Below are positions 46,001 through 57,021 of a DNA stretch of 64,000 nt, piece after piece. Position 1 is the first letter of the stretch. The number at the start of each line of letters is the position of its first letter. The DNA is taken from contig JAXDDX010000172.1 of assembly GCA_034670405.1 (NCBI GenBank), forward strand, positions 124,001 to 188,000, given 5' to 3'. The notes beneath the pieces were generated by a model. It was given only the letters and a program-made list of their open reading frames with translations. It made no database searches and was not told where the DNA came from. The stretch comes from Hoplostethus atlanticus (lineage: Eukaryota; Chordata; Actinopteri; Trachichthyiformes; Trachichthyidae). Position numbers and translations under genes: made by a program.

Positions 46001-48066
46001 TGTGAAAAAAGCAGTGAAATGTCCCCTTTTTTGCATTTTCACAAATAGAATAAAGGCTTCACAAATCTGAAACTGTGTTTTAAGGAAACTTTAGCCTCTC
46101 TGGGATAGTCTAGTCCAGATTTGACAGGTTTGGGTATAGTGGTTTTGGATCTGGACCTGGTCCAATGTGGTCTAAATGTGAAATGTCCCCTTTTTTGCAT
46201 TTTCACAAATAGAATAAAGGTTTCACAAATCTGAAACTGTGTTTTAAAGAATCTTTAGCCTCTCTGGGATAGTCTAGTCCAGATTTGACAAGTCTAGGTA
46301 TCGTGGTTTTGGATGTGGGCCTGGTCCAATGTGGTCTAGATGTGAAAAAAGCAGCGAAATGTCCCCTTTTTTGCATTTTCACAAATAGAATAAAGGTTTC
46401 ACAAATCTAAAACTGTGTCTTAAAGTGTCTCTGGCCTCTCTGGGATAATATAGTCCAGATTTGACAGGTCTAGGTATCGTGGTTTTGGATGTGGACCTGG
46501 TCCAATGTGGTCTAGATGTGAAAAAAGCAGCGAAATGTCCCCTGTTTTGCATTTTCATAAATAGAATAAAGTTTTCACGAATCTAAAACTGTGTCTTAAA
46601 GTGTCTCTGGCCTCTCTGGGATAATATAGTCCAGATTTGACAGGTCTAGGTATCGTGGTTTTGGATCTGGACCTGGTCCAATGTGGTCTAGATGTGAAAA
46701 AAGCAGCGAAATGTCCCCTTTTTTGCTATTCACAAATAGAATAAAGGTTTCACAAATCTAAAACTGTGTCTTAAAGCGTCTCTGGGCCTCTCTGGGATAA
46801 TCTAGTCCAGATTTGACAAGTCTAGGTATCGTGGTTTTGTATCTGGACCTGGTCCAATGTGGTCTAGATGTGAAAAAAGCAGTGAAATGTCCCCTTTTTT
46901 GCATTTTCACAAATAGGATAAAGGTTTCACAAATCTAAAACTGTGTTTTAAAGAATCTTTAGCCTCTCTGGGATAGTCTAGTCCAGATTTGACAGGTCTA
47001 GGTATAGTGGTTTTGGATCTAGACCTGGTCCAATGTGGTCTAGATGTGAAAAAAGCAGCGAAATGTCCCCTTTTTTGCATTTTCACCAATAGAATAAAGG
47101 TTTCACAAATCTAAAACTGTGTCTTAAAGCGTCTCTGGCTTCTCTGGGATAATCTAGTTCAGATTTGACAGGTCTAGGTATCGTGGTTTTGGATCTGGAC
47201 CTGGTCCAATGTGGTCTAGATGTGAAAAAAGCAGTGAAATGTCCCTTTTTTGCATTTTCACAAATAGAATAAAGGTTTCACAAATCTAAAACTGTGTTTT
47301 AAAGAATCTTTAGCCTCTCTGGGATAGTCTAGTCCAGATTTGACAGGTCTAGGTATAGTGGTTTTGGATCTAGACCTGGTCCAATGTGGTCTAGATGTGA
47401 AAAAAGCAGCGAAATGTCCCTGTTTTGCATTTTCACAAATAGAATAAAGGTTTCACGAATCTAAAACTGTGTCTTAAAGTGTCTCTGGCCTCTCTGGGAT
47501 AATATAGTCCAGATTTGACAGGTCTAGGTACAGTGGTTTTGGATCTGGACCTGGTCCAATGTGGTCTAGATGTGAAAAAAGCAGTGAAATGTCCCCTTTT
47601 TTGCATTTTCGCAAATAGAATAAACCTTCACAAATTTGAAACTGTGTTTTAAAGAATCTTTAGCCTCTCTGGGATAGTCTAGTCCAGATTTGACAAGTCT
47701 AGGTATCGTGGTTTTGGCACTGGGCCTGGTCCAATGTGGTCTAGATGTGAAAAAAGCAGTGAAATGTCCCCTTTTTTGCATTTTCACAAATAGAATAAAG
47801 GTTTCACAAATCTGAAATTGTGTCTTAAAGCGTCTCTGGCCTCTCTGGGATAATCTAGTCCAGATTTGACAAGTCTAGGTATCGTGGTTTTGGATCTGGA
47901 CCTGGTCCAATGTGGTCTAGATGTGAAAAAAGCAGCGAAATGTCCCTGTTTTGCATTTTCACAAATAGAATAAAGGTTTCACGAATCTAAAACTGTGTCT
48001 TAAAGTGTCTCTGGCCTCTCTGGGATAATCTAGTCCAGATTTGACAGGTCTATGTACAGTGGTTTT
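43100..48066. repeat. Satellite array, about 29 units of 164 or 176 bp
   Basis: Each unit contains TTTTGCATTTTCACAAATAG, AATAAAGGTTTCACAAATCT, AGCCTCTCTGGGATAGTCTA, GTCCAGATTTGACAGGTCTA, GGTTTTGGATCTGGACC and TGGTCCAATGTGGTCTAGAT. Spacing of the GCATTTTCAC mark alternates between about 176 and about 164 bp. The 12-bp difference is the presence or absence of GAAAAAAGCAGT. From about 43.64 to 45.5 kb long and short units mostly alternate; later units are mainly 176 bp, with a CTTAAAGCGTCTCTGGCC subtype. Minus-strand open frames crossing units (for example 44996-45298) are artefacts of the repeat. Confidence 0.95.
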
Positions 48067-48372
48067 TGTAAGAGGTGCAAAAACGGAGGATTGTCGCTAA
48101 GCAATAAATTTCCCTTAACTTTCCCATAAAAGCCCAATCGGAAATGCGAATCCGAAAACAACTTTCAGTGTCTATGTGCGTTTATTCACTAATGGCGCTG
48201 TAGTAGTGATGTTGAGTTTAGATGCTTGTAAAACATTCTGAGACTTGCCATACAACATGAGTTTTGCTGCGGGCGGATTATGTTTTCCGCGCAGATGCAC
48301 TGGAACACTTTAGATTGGAAGTGTGGAATACCGACTCGGAATTTCGTTTCGAGTACATGGAATAGACATAAG
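48067..48372. other. No gene seen
   Basis: Non-repetitive sequence after the satellite. No coding domain recognised. Confidence 0.4.
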
Positions 48373-48857
48373 CAACGGCTTGCGGCGCATGCCATGGCTG
48401 ATTTTGAGCGAGGTAAATGGGATTGGTTGTTACCTGGCTGTGGGCCATGCTCTGAGAGGGCTGGATTATGGTATGATAGCATGATTATGCCGTCCAAAGG
48501 GGTACTTTCTGAAACGGCTTGTTTTTCTTTAATCTTGGCCACTCGTTTTTGGAAAAAGGAAAAACGAAAAACAGGTTGACATTCCAGATTTCCATTTTCT
48601 CAGCTACTTCAGGCAACGGCTTGCGGCGCTGCCATGAGCTGCATTTTGAGACGAGGTAAATGGGATTGGTTGTTCACCTGGGCGTGGGCATGCTCTGAGA
48701 GGGGCTGGATTATGTTAAGAAGCACTGATTATGACGTCCAAAGGGGCTACTTTCTGAAACGGCCTGTTTTTCTCTTATCTTTGGCACCGTTTTTGGAAAA
48801 AGGAAAATACAGAAAAACAGGTTGACTTCCAGATTTCCAATTTTCTCAGCTACTTAG
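48373..48857. repeat. Tandem duplication, two units of about 241 bp
   Basis: Unit 1 starts CAACGGCTTGCGGCGC at 48373 and unit 2 starts with the same bases at 48614. Both run through GGTAAATGGGATTGGTTGTT, TGCTCTGAGAGG, CCAAAGGGG, TACTTTCTGAAACGGC and CAGATTTCC to CAGCTACTT. Identity is about 85-90% with small indels. No protein is conserved in both. Confidence 0.9.
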
Positions 48858-48929
48858 GTAAATGATTTCCTGTGGAACATGTATAAGCGCCAGGAATAAG
48901 CCATTTTCCATAATATGACCCCTTTAAGG

Positions 48930-50067
48930 CTGCACTAAGAGGATTTAACTGGCAAATGCTATTTACCAAATCTGTGATCACCAATTCTTCAACAGTGCAG
49001 TTATGGTTTTCTAATGTGTTATGGACAATGTTTTTGATAACGGGTGTGGATGCTGAACAAGTAATAAATTGAAGCTCCTCTACAATCTCATCTATACATC
49101 TACTAGGCACATTGAAGATGCAGTCTAATTTAAGTAATAAGGAACCAAGCTTATCAACAATGACTTTAACTAAATCTTCACCCTCTTCGACAAGCGTTTC
49201 ATCAGAAGTAAGTTCACTTTCATCTACCAACCAACTACTATCTTCTGTTGCCTGTGTTACCTTTACCAACTTCTTTGGTGCCCCAAACCGGAGTTGGGAG
49301 CGCGCTGGTTTCTTGAGGCTAATGTAACGTTAGCTATTAGCCTGGCTTGTAGCTGGTAACTAGCCTTAGCGGTCCGGACCAACTCTGCTGATAAGGGAAG
49401 GTGGCGAGACGTTGAAGTGCGTTCATAAAACAAGGTCTTTATTTCCACTGAAGCAGTGAACACAAAACACGGCCTTCACTGTTATCCTGCAGCCTGAGCT
49501 TTCTGAGTACTTTCTCAACTGATCACTGTAACTTTTGTTATTTGTTATAACTTTTGTTGTAGTTGCTAGCATCCGACCAACTACGTCACACAGGTTACCC
49601 ACACAGCCGCTGTTCTTAAAGGGGAATGCTGGGCCGGTAACACCTGACTTGAATGCGTCTGAAATACAGTATGTTTAAAATCTTCAAGGTGAGGATTGTG
49701 TTTCCTACATGTATGTGAAGCAAAAGTATATTAGTACTGTAGTCACAATCTTTAAAAACACAATGAACAGTTTTGTGCTTTTTCAGATGAGCTCCGAGGT
49801 GTTCAAAATATTGCCTCTCTGTGTGAAAACTATATGAATTACATACAAGACATGAAAATGAAACAATTTGCCCTAACTGTTCAGTTTGTGTATGATCTCT
49901 AGACAAATGTGTGTGTGTGCACCGCAACCTTTAAATGAATAAGGACAATCTGAGTACAAGCAAGGTAGTGACAGGCCTTGACCGGTGTGTAGATGTTTCA
50001 ATCTATAATGCTTTAAGAGCTCTAAACGTTTTGATGTCCTAAAGTTGCAATTTTTGCATGACCATCT
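48930..50067 (-). pseudogene. C2H2-finger gene of a fish multicopy family, broken
   Basis: From 50067 downward: RWSCKNCNFRTSKRLELLKH (C2H2 finger, C-x2-C...H), then SLPCLYSDCPYSFKG, THLSRDHTQTEQLGQIVSFS, CLVCNSYSFHTERQYFEHLG and HCVFKDCDYSTNI, with a last finger FASHTCRKH in another frame. Frameshifts occur at the GT-rich 49905-49925 and near 49722. After an intron-like gap (about 49270-49660) the minus-strand frame 49269-48935 continues with LVEEGEDLVKVIVDKLGSLL and LQFITCSASTPVIKNIVHNT, a conserved helical segment of the same family. The 3' part is cut off at a TTAA-element end near 48930. DNA binding is inferred only from the fingers. Confidence 0.6.
49270..49660 (-). other. Intron-like gap of the broken finger gene
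   Basis: No coding sequence; likely intron plus small insertions. Confidence 0.4.
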
Positions 50068-50454
50068 CATAAGTGAGGAGGCCTACTGTTTCTCCCTGAT
50101 GACACCAGCGTTGAAACCCGTCAATCTGTCCTCCTCCCTAGACCTCAACTGCCCCCCTGTAAATGAACAGACACAATTTGTGATTTCCACCTAATTACAC
50201 TTGTTTGAGTAATAGAAATTTACTTAACTGGCAAGACTGAACTGGCATGAGAGGCTTTCCACTTGGTTAAATGTTAAATTAAGTTAAATATTAAAAAACA
50301 AAGCAGCAAAATAAAAATAATATAGACTAGAAAGCTTCATACTGTGAAGGTTTGACCTCCACAGCTCAGATTGACACAGTGAGATGTTCAGTAAATGCCA
50401 GGTTAATTCTGCATGTATAACTAGAATTTATTGTCATCCTTATGTTTTCCCAGT

Positions 50455-50585
50455 TACCAGTAAAGGAGTTGTACAAAATGCATGTCATCAAGGAGATGGC
50501 AAAAAGTAACCAAGAAATGGTGTACTTGGGGCAGCAGATTAGAAAGGCAGATCTTGAAATTGAATTACTGGAACGCAAGTTAGAG
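50455..50585 (+). pseudogene. Distal exon of the Harbinger Myb/SANT protein
   Basis: TTTTCCCAG|TTACCAG then LPVKELYKMHVIKEMAKSNQ, EMVYLGQQIRKADLEIELLE, RKLE|GTGGGT. A helical, coiled-coil-prone tail with no stops in this exon. The same exon, diverged, is found at 29460-29525 in the other Harbinger copy, followed by the same GTGGGTGCATGGTCACAGGT. Confidence 0.7.
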
Positions 50586-50699
50586 GTGGGTGCATGGTCA
50601 CAGGTGAAATGTTAATTGTTGGAACAATATAAAAATACTAACAGTTGCATTTGTAGGAAATAAAGAGGACCAAATTAAATGTGAATGATTTGTCTTTAT

Positions 50700-52250
50700 T
50701 TGACTGCTCGGGGTGGTGGTACCTTAATCTGTTAAGTGATTCCGGCATATTATGTCTCGGACAGCTCTTCCATCCTGGACATCTGCAGGGTGGATGGGAT
50801 GGTCTTCCTCAGGGTCGTTCATTTGTACAGCAGGGTGTTGCTCTCCTCTAATTGTGGCAATATTATGGAGAACAACATGTCACAATGTCACATGCCCTTT
50901 CTGGGGTTACCCTGAGTCTACGTAGGCACTAGAACCGGGCTTTGAGCATGTCTATTGTCATCTCAACCCGGGCTCGAGTCCTGCAGTGGGCCACATTGAA
51001 CCGCTGTTGGGGGCCTGGCTCAGGGTCAGGGTAAGGGGTCAACAGAGAGGGCTGGCATGGGTACCCTCTGTCACCAAGCAGGTAGCCATCAAACTCTCCT
51101 CTAATTATATAGTGGATACATTTTGAGTGTGTTAAAAGAGGGAGACAAGGGAATGATATTTGTACAAAGCTTTAGTTACCATGTGCAAATCTGTTGCTCA
51201 GGCTACTCTCACGATACATTCGTGAGTCATGCACGGAGCCGGGCCACTTGGCTTCAACATTCGTGATCATGTGTGCTGCATCACATATGATCTTGATAGT
51301 GCAGAGAATGAGAGATGTTAGTTGCAATATATTGTGATGTATAGTCTCTGTTATTGTAAGACAGTAGTCAATGTACCTGCACATTAATGCTGTGGAAAGC
51401 CTTCCTATTCACATAGTCTCCTTCATTAAAAAAAAAAATGCAGTCCATTAACTGAAGGATTAGTGATAGGGATATGTGTGTGTCAGACAGTGGGTAATCT
51501 GGCAAAGGCCAATGAATGAATTGGGGCTGGGTTCTCTTGTCCTTATTTTTTTTGTTAGTGTATATGTGTAGGTGTGTACCGGTAGCATGCAGTTCATTAT
51601 GATTGTGTGGAATTGTAGTGCATGTTTTCTTGCTGTGTGTGTGCCCTGACAAGTGGAGAAGCCCCATGACACACCCACACAATCTCAGGAACATCACAGG
51701 TGTTCCCAATTGGTAATCTCAGCCACTCCCACTGAAACAATGGACAGCAAACCATATAAGAGACCTCAGAGCAGTACCAGGGGGTAGAAAAAGACGGATG
51801 TATTGGATGACACGGTCCCGGGTCATCAGGCGATAGCGTCACCGTTTATACCGCACTACCTTGAGGACGGTGATCGGTGCCCTCCACCACGCTTGAATCT
51901 GCACGGACTGTTTTATTGGATCTTACAGAGGGTCAGGTTGTTTTATTCAGTTGGCCCACTCCATTTTAATAAGGTGTAATACTCTAGAGTGCTGAGTTTT
52001 AAGAAAAATAATTGTATAATAAAAGTAGCTATATTTTACTTAAACTTGTGCCTCTGGGATCTGAGCCTTAGTAGAGGAGGTGTATTTTGCTGTAAGACGC
52101 GTCACATGTGCCATCGATGCGGCCTATCACATTGGGAAGCCCTGCAAAATAACAACTAATTACTGATCCCAGTCTGAGGTCGCAGCAGAATGTCATTAAC
52201 AGAATATAATTTAAAATATCGTCATTACCTTCACCTGAATGATTTCTACA
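50700..52250 (-). pseudogene. HARBI1-like transposase, broken
   Basis: Minus-strand order: FAGLPNVIGRIDGTCDASYS near 52140-52080 (the first catalytic D block), NEGDYVNRKAFHSINVQ near 51425-51370, ITNVEAKWPGSVHDSRMYRE near 51260-51200 (second D block), GEFDGYLLGDRGYPCQPSLL, TPYPDPEPGPQQRFNVAHCR and TRARVEMTIDMLKARF near 51110-50935 (E block). Then come RLRVTPERACDIV and stops. It keeps all three DDE regions but has stops, and an insertion separates the first block from the rest. Confidence 0.8.
51640..52085. other. Insertion or intron within the Harbinger transposase
   Basis: Contains a TATA-like ACCATATAAGAGACC (51752) and AATAAAAGTAGC (52018) about 265 bp apart, an LTR-like arrangement, but without identifiable ends or TSD. 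Confidence 0.3.
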
Positions 52251-52868
52251 TCAGTCACCTGCAATCCTGTGGAATTCCTCTTTGATACTACTACTAAGAT
52301 GTGTAGTAGGCGTTTAAGTGCAAGGGACACTTTTCATACGGCTCTACACACAGTTGCTTTCCCGATGTCTTCTGTGTTGCCAATGTTATAAAGGAAACTC
52401 CCGTTGGCGAACGAAGAGCAGCGCAAAGAATTTGCTCTTATCCGAGAGCACGTCCGCGGTGTGTAATATTGGAGCTGTAAGGCCGGAGAATGTTGATCAG
52501 ATTAATGAGTGTGACGAAAAACGGTAACGTTCAATTATTACTCATCAGGGAACGATAATACATCTAATCGGGGTTTCAAAATCCTCTCCCGACGAGGGAG
52601 GCTATGCGACTTAATTCGGCTTCAACATCTACTGAGTTACCGAGGAAAGGACACCCCATGTCCGACAGCTGCTTCAGGCTCAGCAGGAGGGAGGAGACGG
52701 AGAAACTCAGGGTTTGTTAAAGAAAACCTGCCAGCGTGCAGGTTAGGTTCACAGAGTGACGCAGAGTTTGAGTTAACTCTCTTTCTGGAATGGAAAACCA
52801 AGCGTTTCCCTCATCTCAGGGTTAACAAATTCAGAGTTTTCACTAAATCCGCTTTCTGGAATGCACCC

Positions 52869-53129
52869 CACATCTTCCATGAAACCAAAACATGTTTTCC
52901 ATTCAAATCAAAATAAATTGTGGCACCCTCAGGGGAAAAACTGGGATTCACAGACCCAATCTGAGGGCATGTCCATAGCAAATATCACACTTGACACAGG
53001 GCTCAGACAAATTAGAACTCAAACTTCTCTTTTAATGTTCAAACATGGCAGGGGGAACTCCAGCAACATCCCTGGCTGCTCTCTCGATCATGTCTGCTTC
53101 CCCTCTGTAGACTGCAGATTCCACTCTTT
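52869..53129. other. No gene seen
   Basis: Short stretch between two Harbinger elements, unassigned. Confidence 0.4.
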
Positions 53130-53374
53130 GGGCTGGTTTCACAGACGGGGCTTAAGCCTAGTCCCAGACTAAAATGCCTGTTTGAGCTGTCTTAACTCTA
53201 AGCGACTTGCACAGACTTATCTTTTAAAATAGTTATAATAAATTTAGCCTGTTCTGGATTAAACAAAGCCAATTGCAAGAGGGAGGACTAGAGCTACTCT
53301 AGGACTAAATTGAAGCTTAAATTAATCCTTCAAAGAGGCAGGTTTAACTTAGTATTGTTTGTGTTTATTTGGAA

Positions 53375-53665
53375 TATCTAAATGAAGACCAACATGCACT
53401 ACAGAGGCCAGCCAGACGAGTACTTGTGGATAGGAGTAATCCATTAGATTATGGAAAAATGTATTCCAGTCTTTAAGCAATACACTTCGTTTCAAGCCAA
53501 GAAGATGTTGCAAGGTGATCAGCTGTGCTGCACAACTACCTGAAGCAGCATTGCTGTCCTCCAATGGAAGATCAGGATCAAGCAGATGTGCCCATGGCTG
53601 AGACCGGCAATGACCAACGAGGACTTGCACACAGAGTTGCTTTCACATTGCAGCACTTCAACTAG
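53375..53665 (+). pseudogene. Harbinger transposase with only N- and C-terminal ends
   Basis: LQRPARRVLVDRSNPLDYG (N-terminal helix phrase of HARBI1-type proteins) is followed in shifted frames by VISCAAQLPEAALLSS-like sequence and MEDQDQADVPMAETGNDQRG, AHRVAFTLQHFN, then a stop at 53663. The whole catalytic region is deleted. Confidence 0.55.
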
Positions 53666-53786
53666 ATGAGATGCATTTAAATATGGAAAATATTCATTAT
53701 GGCTTATTTTTGCTTTGATAGTTTGTTCTGTACAAAATTAAAATAGTGTGCAGCAAAATTAAATGAGTGACTAAACCAAGGCTGTC

Positions 53787-54000
53787 ACGGCTGTGCCCGT
53801 CTTCCCTTGTGTTTCCCGTTCCTCCTGTGTTCCATGTCCCCAGTTTTGTCTCTCTCTGCGTTTGTGTGTGTGGGCATGTATGGGTGTTCCCGTCCTGCTG
53901 TCTCCCTGGGTTCTACACTCCTCCCCGTTACCTGCTCAGGAGAATCTTCACAGATGTTCTCTCTAATCTCAAACACGCACAACCTACAAGATCTGAAAAT
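53787..54000 (+). mobile_element. LTR fragment, TGTCACGGCTG type
   Basis: Starts TGTCACGGCTGTGCCCGTC, C/T-rich, the same opening as 61506. It loses recognisable LTR features before the (CA)n at 54009. No partner. Confidence 0.4.
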
Positions 54001-54006
54001 AATGGT

Positions 54007-54008
<2 letters not shown>

Positions 54009-54072
<64 letters not shown>
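54009..54072. repeat. (CA)n microsatellite
   Basis: About 31 CA units. Confidence 0.95.
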
Positions 54073-54074
<2 letters not shown>

Positions 54075-54654
54075 TATTACTAAGATTATCGTGCCAGAGG
54101 GAGTCTGAATGCACCGCCTCACGTGATCTCATGGGGAAGTAAATGTAAAAAAAATGTAGACTGGCATAGTGAAGCCGGTGCAACTTGCTTTACTTATGCT
54201 TTGCATTGATAAAGAATCACTGTATCACCTCAAATGCCCCTATATTGCAACACTTAAGGTAAAAGACCTTTCATTCATTCCCGCCCACATTAGGTAAAAT
54301 TAGGGGTGTGAATCTTTGGCTTCACTTCAATTCGATTAACAATTCAGTAGTTGGCGATTCGATTCAAGGACGATTTTCTTTTTCTGGAACGATTTGATTC
54401 TATTCTGTGAACCACGATTCGATTCAGTAACTTTTTACCAAAATTCTATATCCATGAAATAAACGTGCAACAATGTGAGTGAGACTATCTGTATTCTTCT
54501 GAAAGGTGAAAAAATAATCAACAGACAACAGAATTACTTCTTAAACATATTTATTCTATAAAAAAGTAGACCTGCATAATATTTTATGCTGTGGGTAGGT
54601 TCTATACACTTCAGATTTTTCTTCAGGAATATTAACTGGTCAACATGTTCAGGT

Positions 54655-55684
54655 TTAAGAGTGCTCCTCTGAGAAGATACTGTCACCTGCGGTGCTAAAC
54701 ACCCTTTCGGAGGGGACACTTGTGCCTGGGATACAAAGGTATCTTTTAGCTAGCTTAGCTAAGAATGGCAGTTCCCCCTCGTGAGTCTTCCACCAGTCCA
54801 TGGTACTCCCTGTCAGTGCGAGTGGAGCCTCTGCTCGGTATCTGACAACCTCTTCCCTGGTCCTATCAGCAGTGGACCTGGTCTCCTGTACCTGAGTAAA
54901 TGTGTCTCCAAAAAGCATGTCCAATGCCTTTGCTTTTTTGGGACACGGCTCATCTGAAAAACAAAACAGACAAACACCAACAACAAAAAAATCATAATGT
55001 ATGGTAAACTTTATACGTTTGGCAAATATATGATGGAAACCAGAATTGTTTGTTTAATTATACTGGAACAGTTTTTTTTCTTAGTTGCTGCTTAACATGG
55101 TAGGTCACAGTGTTTGAGAAAAAAAGACAAGCCAGGCCTAGTTTAGCCGGACCAGATCTGAGCTACAGTTGCAATATCATATACTGACTTAAAGCTATAC
55201 TAATAGCACACCTGTCTCTCCCTCAGGCTCAGGCAATTGTGAGCATCCCTCTTCCGCATCTCCAGGTATCTTTCCATATATAAGATAACATTGGTTGAAG
55301 ATTGGTTAAAATGCTTAAGCTCTAACCAAATTTTACAAACTGTCAGAAAAGTATTTCTGTTAACATACCTTTTACACTCAACGTTTTACACAACAACTCT
55401 AACAAGTCTACCAAATCAGGTCTAGCACATAGATATACTCTCATGCTCCTACAGTATGTTCTGAGAGAGCCTAATGAGCCATTTCAAAGTAGCTAAATTG
55501 TGGCCAATTTCTAGCATTTTAGAGAAAATCCCAAGATCCGTTGTAGTAGGCCTACCTTGGTATGGATGTCAGCCGCCTCAACAGCTACTTTAGCATAAGT
55601 GCATTCTCTCTCCTCAAATTCAAGGAAAGGCAATTCCTTGAAGCGCAGGTCCAACGCTGATGCTGATTAAAAACAGACATTTTT

Positions 55685-55718
<34 letters not shown>

Positions 55719-57021
55719 AAAGACTGTCATTGACATCTGAGTATCTGTCAGAGAGATCCTTGACCATCACATTCTTCATTTCTTTAACAATGGCAGAGTC
55801 GTCTTCATTAGGCTTAAGATGGCTCAGGAGTTTAGCCTTGAGGGGGGCAATCACAGACACGGTCGGCTGCTGCTCTTCACACATTACGGTGGTGGCCATC
55901 TTGATTGGAGTCATAAGTTGCACTACATCTTCTGCGTTACTGATGTCACAGTCTTTTAGGGTGTTCGCCTCTTCTCCCTTTCGGAAATCTTTAGACATCA
56001 GTGTTGCCTCCACCGCCGCTTGTTGCTCGAGAAAACGTTCCAGCATCTCGCAGGAACTGTTCCATCGAGTGCAAACATCTGTTTTCAGCTTGTGCTGTGG
56101 CAAGGCGAGTAATCTTTGCTTCTCTCGCAGCGAGTTGGTAGCCAAAGGACTTAGATGAAAAAATGAGACCACTTTCCTCACTCTCCCTAACAATCGATCA
56201 GCACTGTTCACCCGCATTGCCTTCTGCGACGCCAAATTTAAAGTGTGTGCAAAGCAGGGAATATGGGGACTGAACTCAGCAGCTCTACCAGCCAAAATCA
56301 TGTTGCGAGCATTGTCCGTAACTAGAGCTGGACTCTTGTCTGTGATGTGCCATTCCTGGCAGGCATCACAAAGTAAGCCTCCGATGTTTAGTCAGGTGTG
56401 CGATTCGTTCAGCACTCTGGTCTGGAGAACGAAGTTTTGCATGGCCCATTCTTTGTTAATGAGATGTGGTACATCTGGTGACATACCCCTCTGTAGAGCA
56501 GCTCGTCCACCCGTCGGTGGTGATAGCCACCCGGTCCGCTTCACCTCGTTCTTGACGTCTTCGTACATCTTTGGAATGCATGTGTCACTGAAGAACTGGC
56601 GGCTGGGTATCTTGTACCTGGGCTCCAGTGTGTTTACCATTTCTCTGAATCCAGCATTTTCTACTACGCTGTAAGGACGTAAATCAGTGCAAATAAACTT
56701 TGCAATCGACGCAGTGATGGCTTTAGCCCGTGGCGTATTTACTCAGAGCGTTTGCTCAAAAAGGTTAGCAGCAACGTTACCGGCGCTAGCCGAACTAGCT
56801 GCAACTACTGAAGCTGACGCTTCTGTGATACCGTGTCGCCTTAAAAGGTGGCTGGCTAGATTTGTGGTGTTCCCGTGGTATTTAATTACACTTTTACACA
56901 TTCGACACACTGCAGACGTTTTGTCAATTTGACCTTTTTTTTTTGCGAAGCCAAAATGCTTCCACACTTTTGATTTCAGGCTTGCTGGTGGATCAACAAT
57001 CTCGCTGCCGCTCTCCGCCAT
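54655..57021 (-). pseudogene. hAT (ZBED-type) transposase, frameshifted
   Basis: The start MAESGSEIVDPPASLKSKVW at 57021 leads into a BED zinc finger (SAVCRMCKSVIKYHGNTTNL, then ASHLLRRHG), with Cys2-His2 ligands intact. Middle pieces: 56640-56392 and the longest frame 56301-55730 (CFAHTLNLASQKAM, TRWNSSCEMLERFLEQQAAV, LMTPIKMATTVMCEEQQPTV, the RNase H-like/alpha-helical insertion region of hAT proteins). A (TG)n expansion at 55687-55715 falls where the frame then breaks, followed by FKELPFLEFEER. The C-terminal dimerisation domain at 54800-54660 is well kept (WWKTHEGELPFLAKLAKRYL, CIPGTSVPSERVFSTAGDSI). Frameshifts and stops occur near 56740, 56390 and 55600. Expected intact size is about 650 residues. 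Confidence 0.85.
55686..55715. repeat. (CA)n inside the hAT transposase
   Basis: About 14 CA units. On the coding strand it reads (TG)n right after SDVNDSLYL. Confidence 0.9.

Larger units (their letters stand above)
50085..52868. mobile_element. PIF/Harbinger element with both genes, left end lost
   Basis: Right end at about 52868: inverted, it reads GTGCATTCCAGAAAGCGGAT, then TTAGTGAAAACTCTGA, the same family as 28873-30046. It holds a plus-strand Myb/SANT distal exon (50455-50585) and a convergent minus-strand transposase (about 50700-52250). The two 3' ends face each other, the standard Harbinger layout. The left TIR was not found. A roughly 650-bp insertion or enlarged intron sits within the transposase (about 51430-52085). 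Confidence 0.7.

Noticed and set aside
44996..47787. Minus-strand open frames with repeated HWTRSRSKTT-like peptides
   Set aside because: They are translations of the satellite unit; the frame breaks at every unit-length change and no start or splice context exists.
43100..48066. CRISPR-like array
   Set aside because: Repeats are directly adjacent with no unique spacers, and units are far too long; the genome is eukaryotic.
53785..54183. Long frames through the (CA)n run on both strands
   Set aside because: Dinucleotide repeats are open in several frames; surrounding residues match no protein.
55730..56158. Plus-strand 142-residue frame
   Set aside because: Antisense shadow of the hAT transposase.
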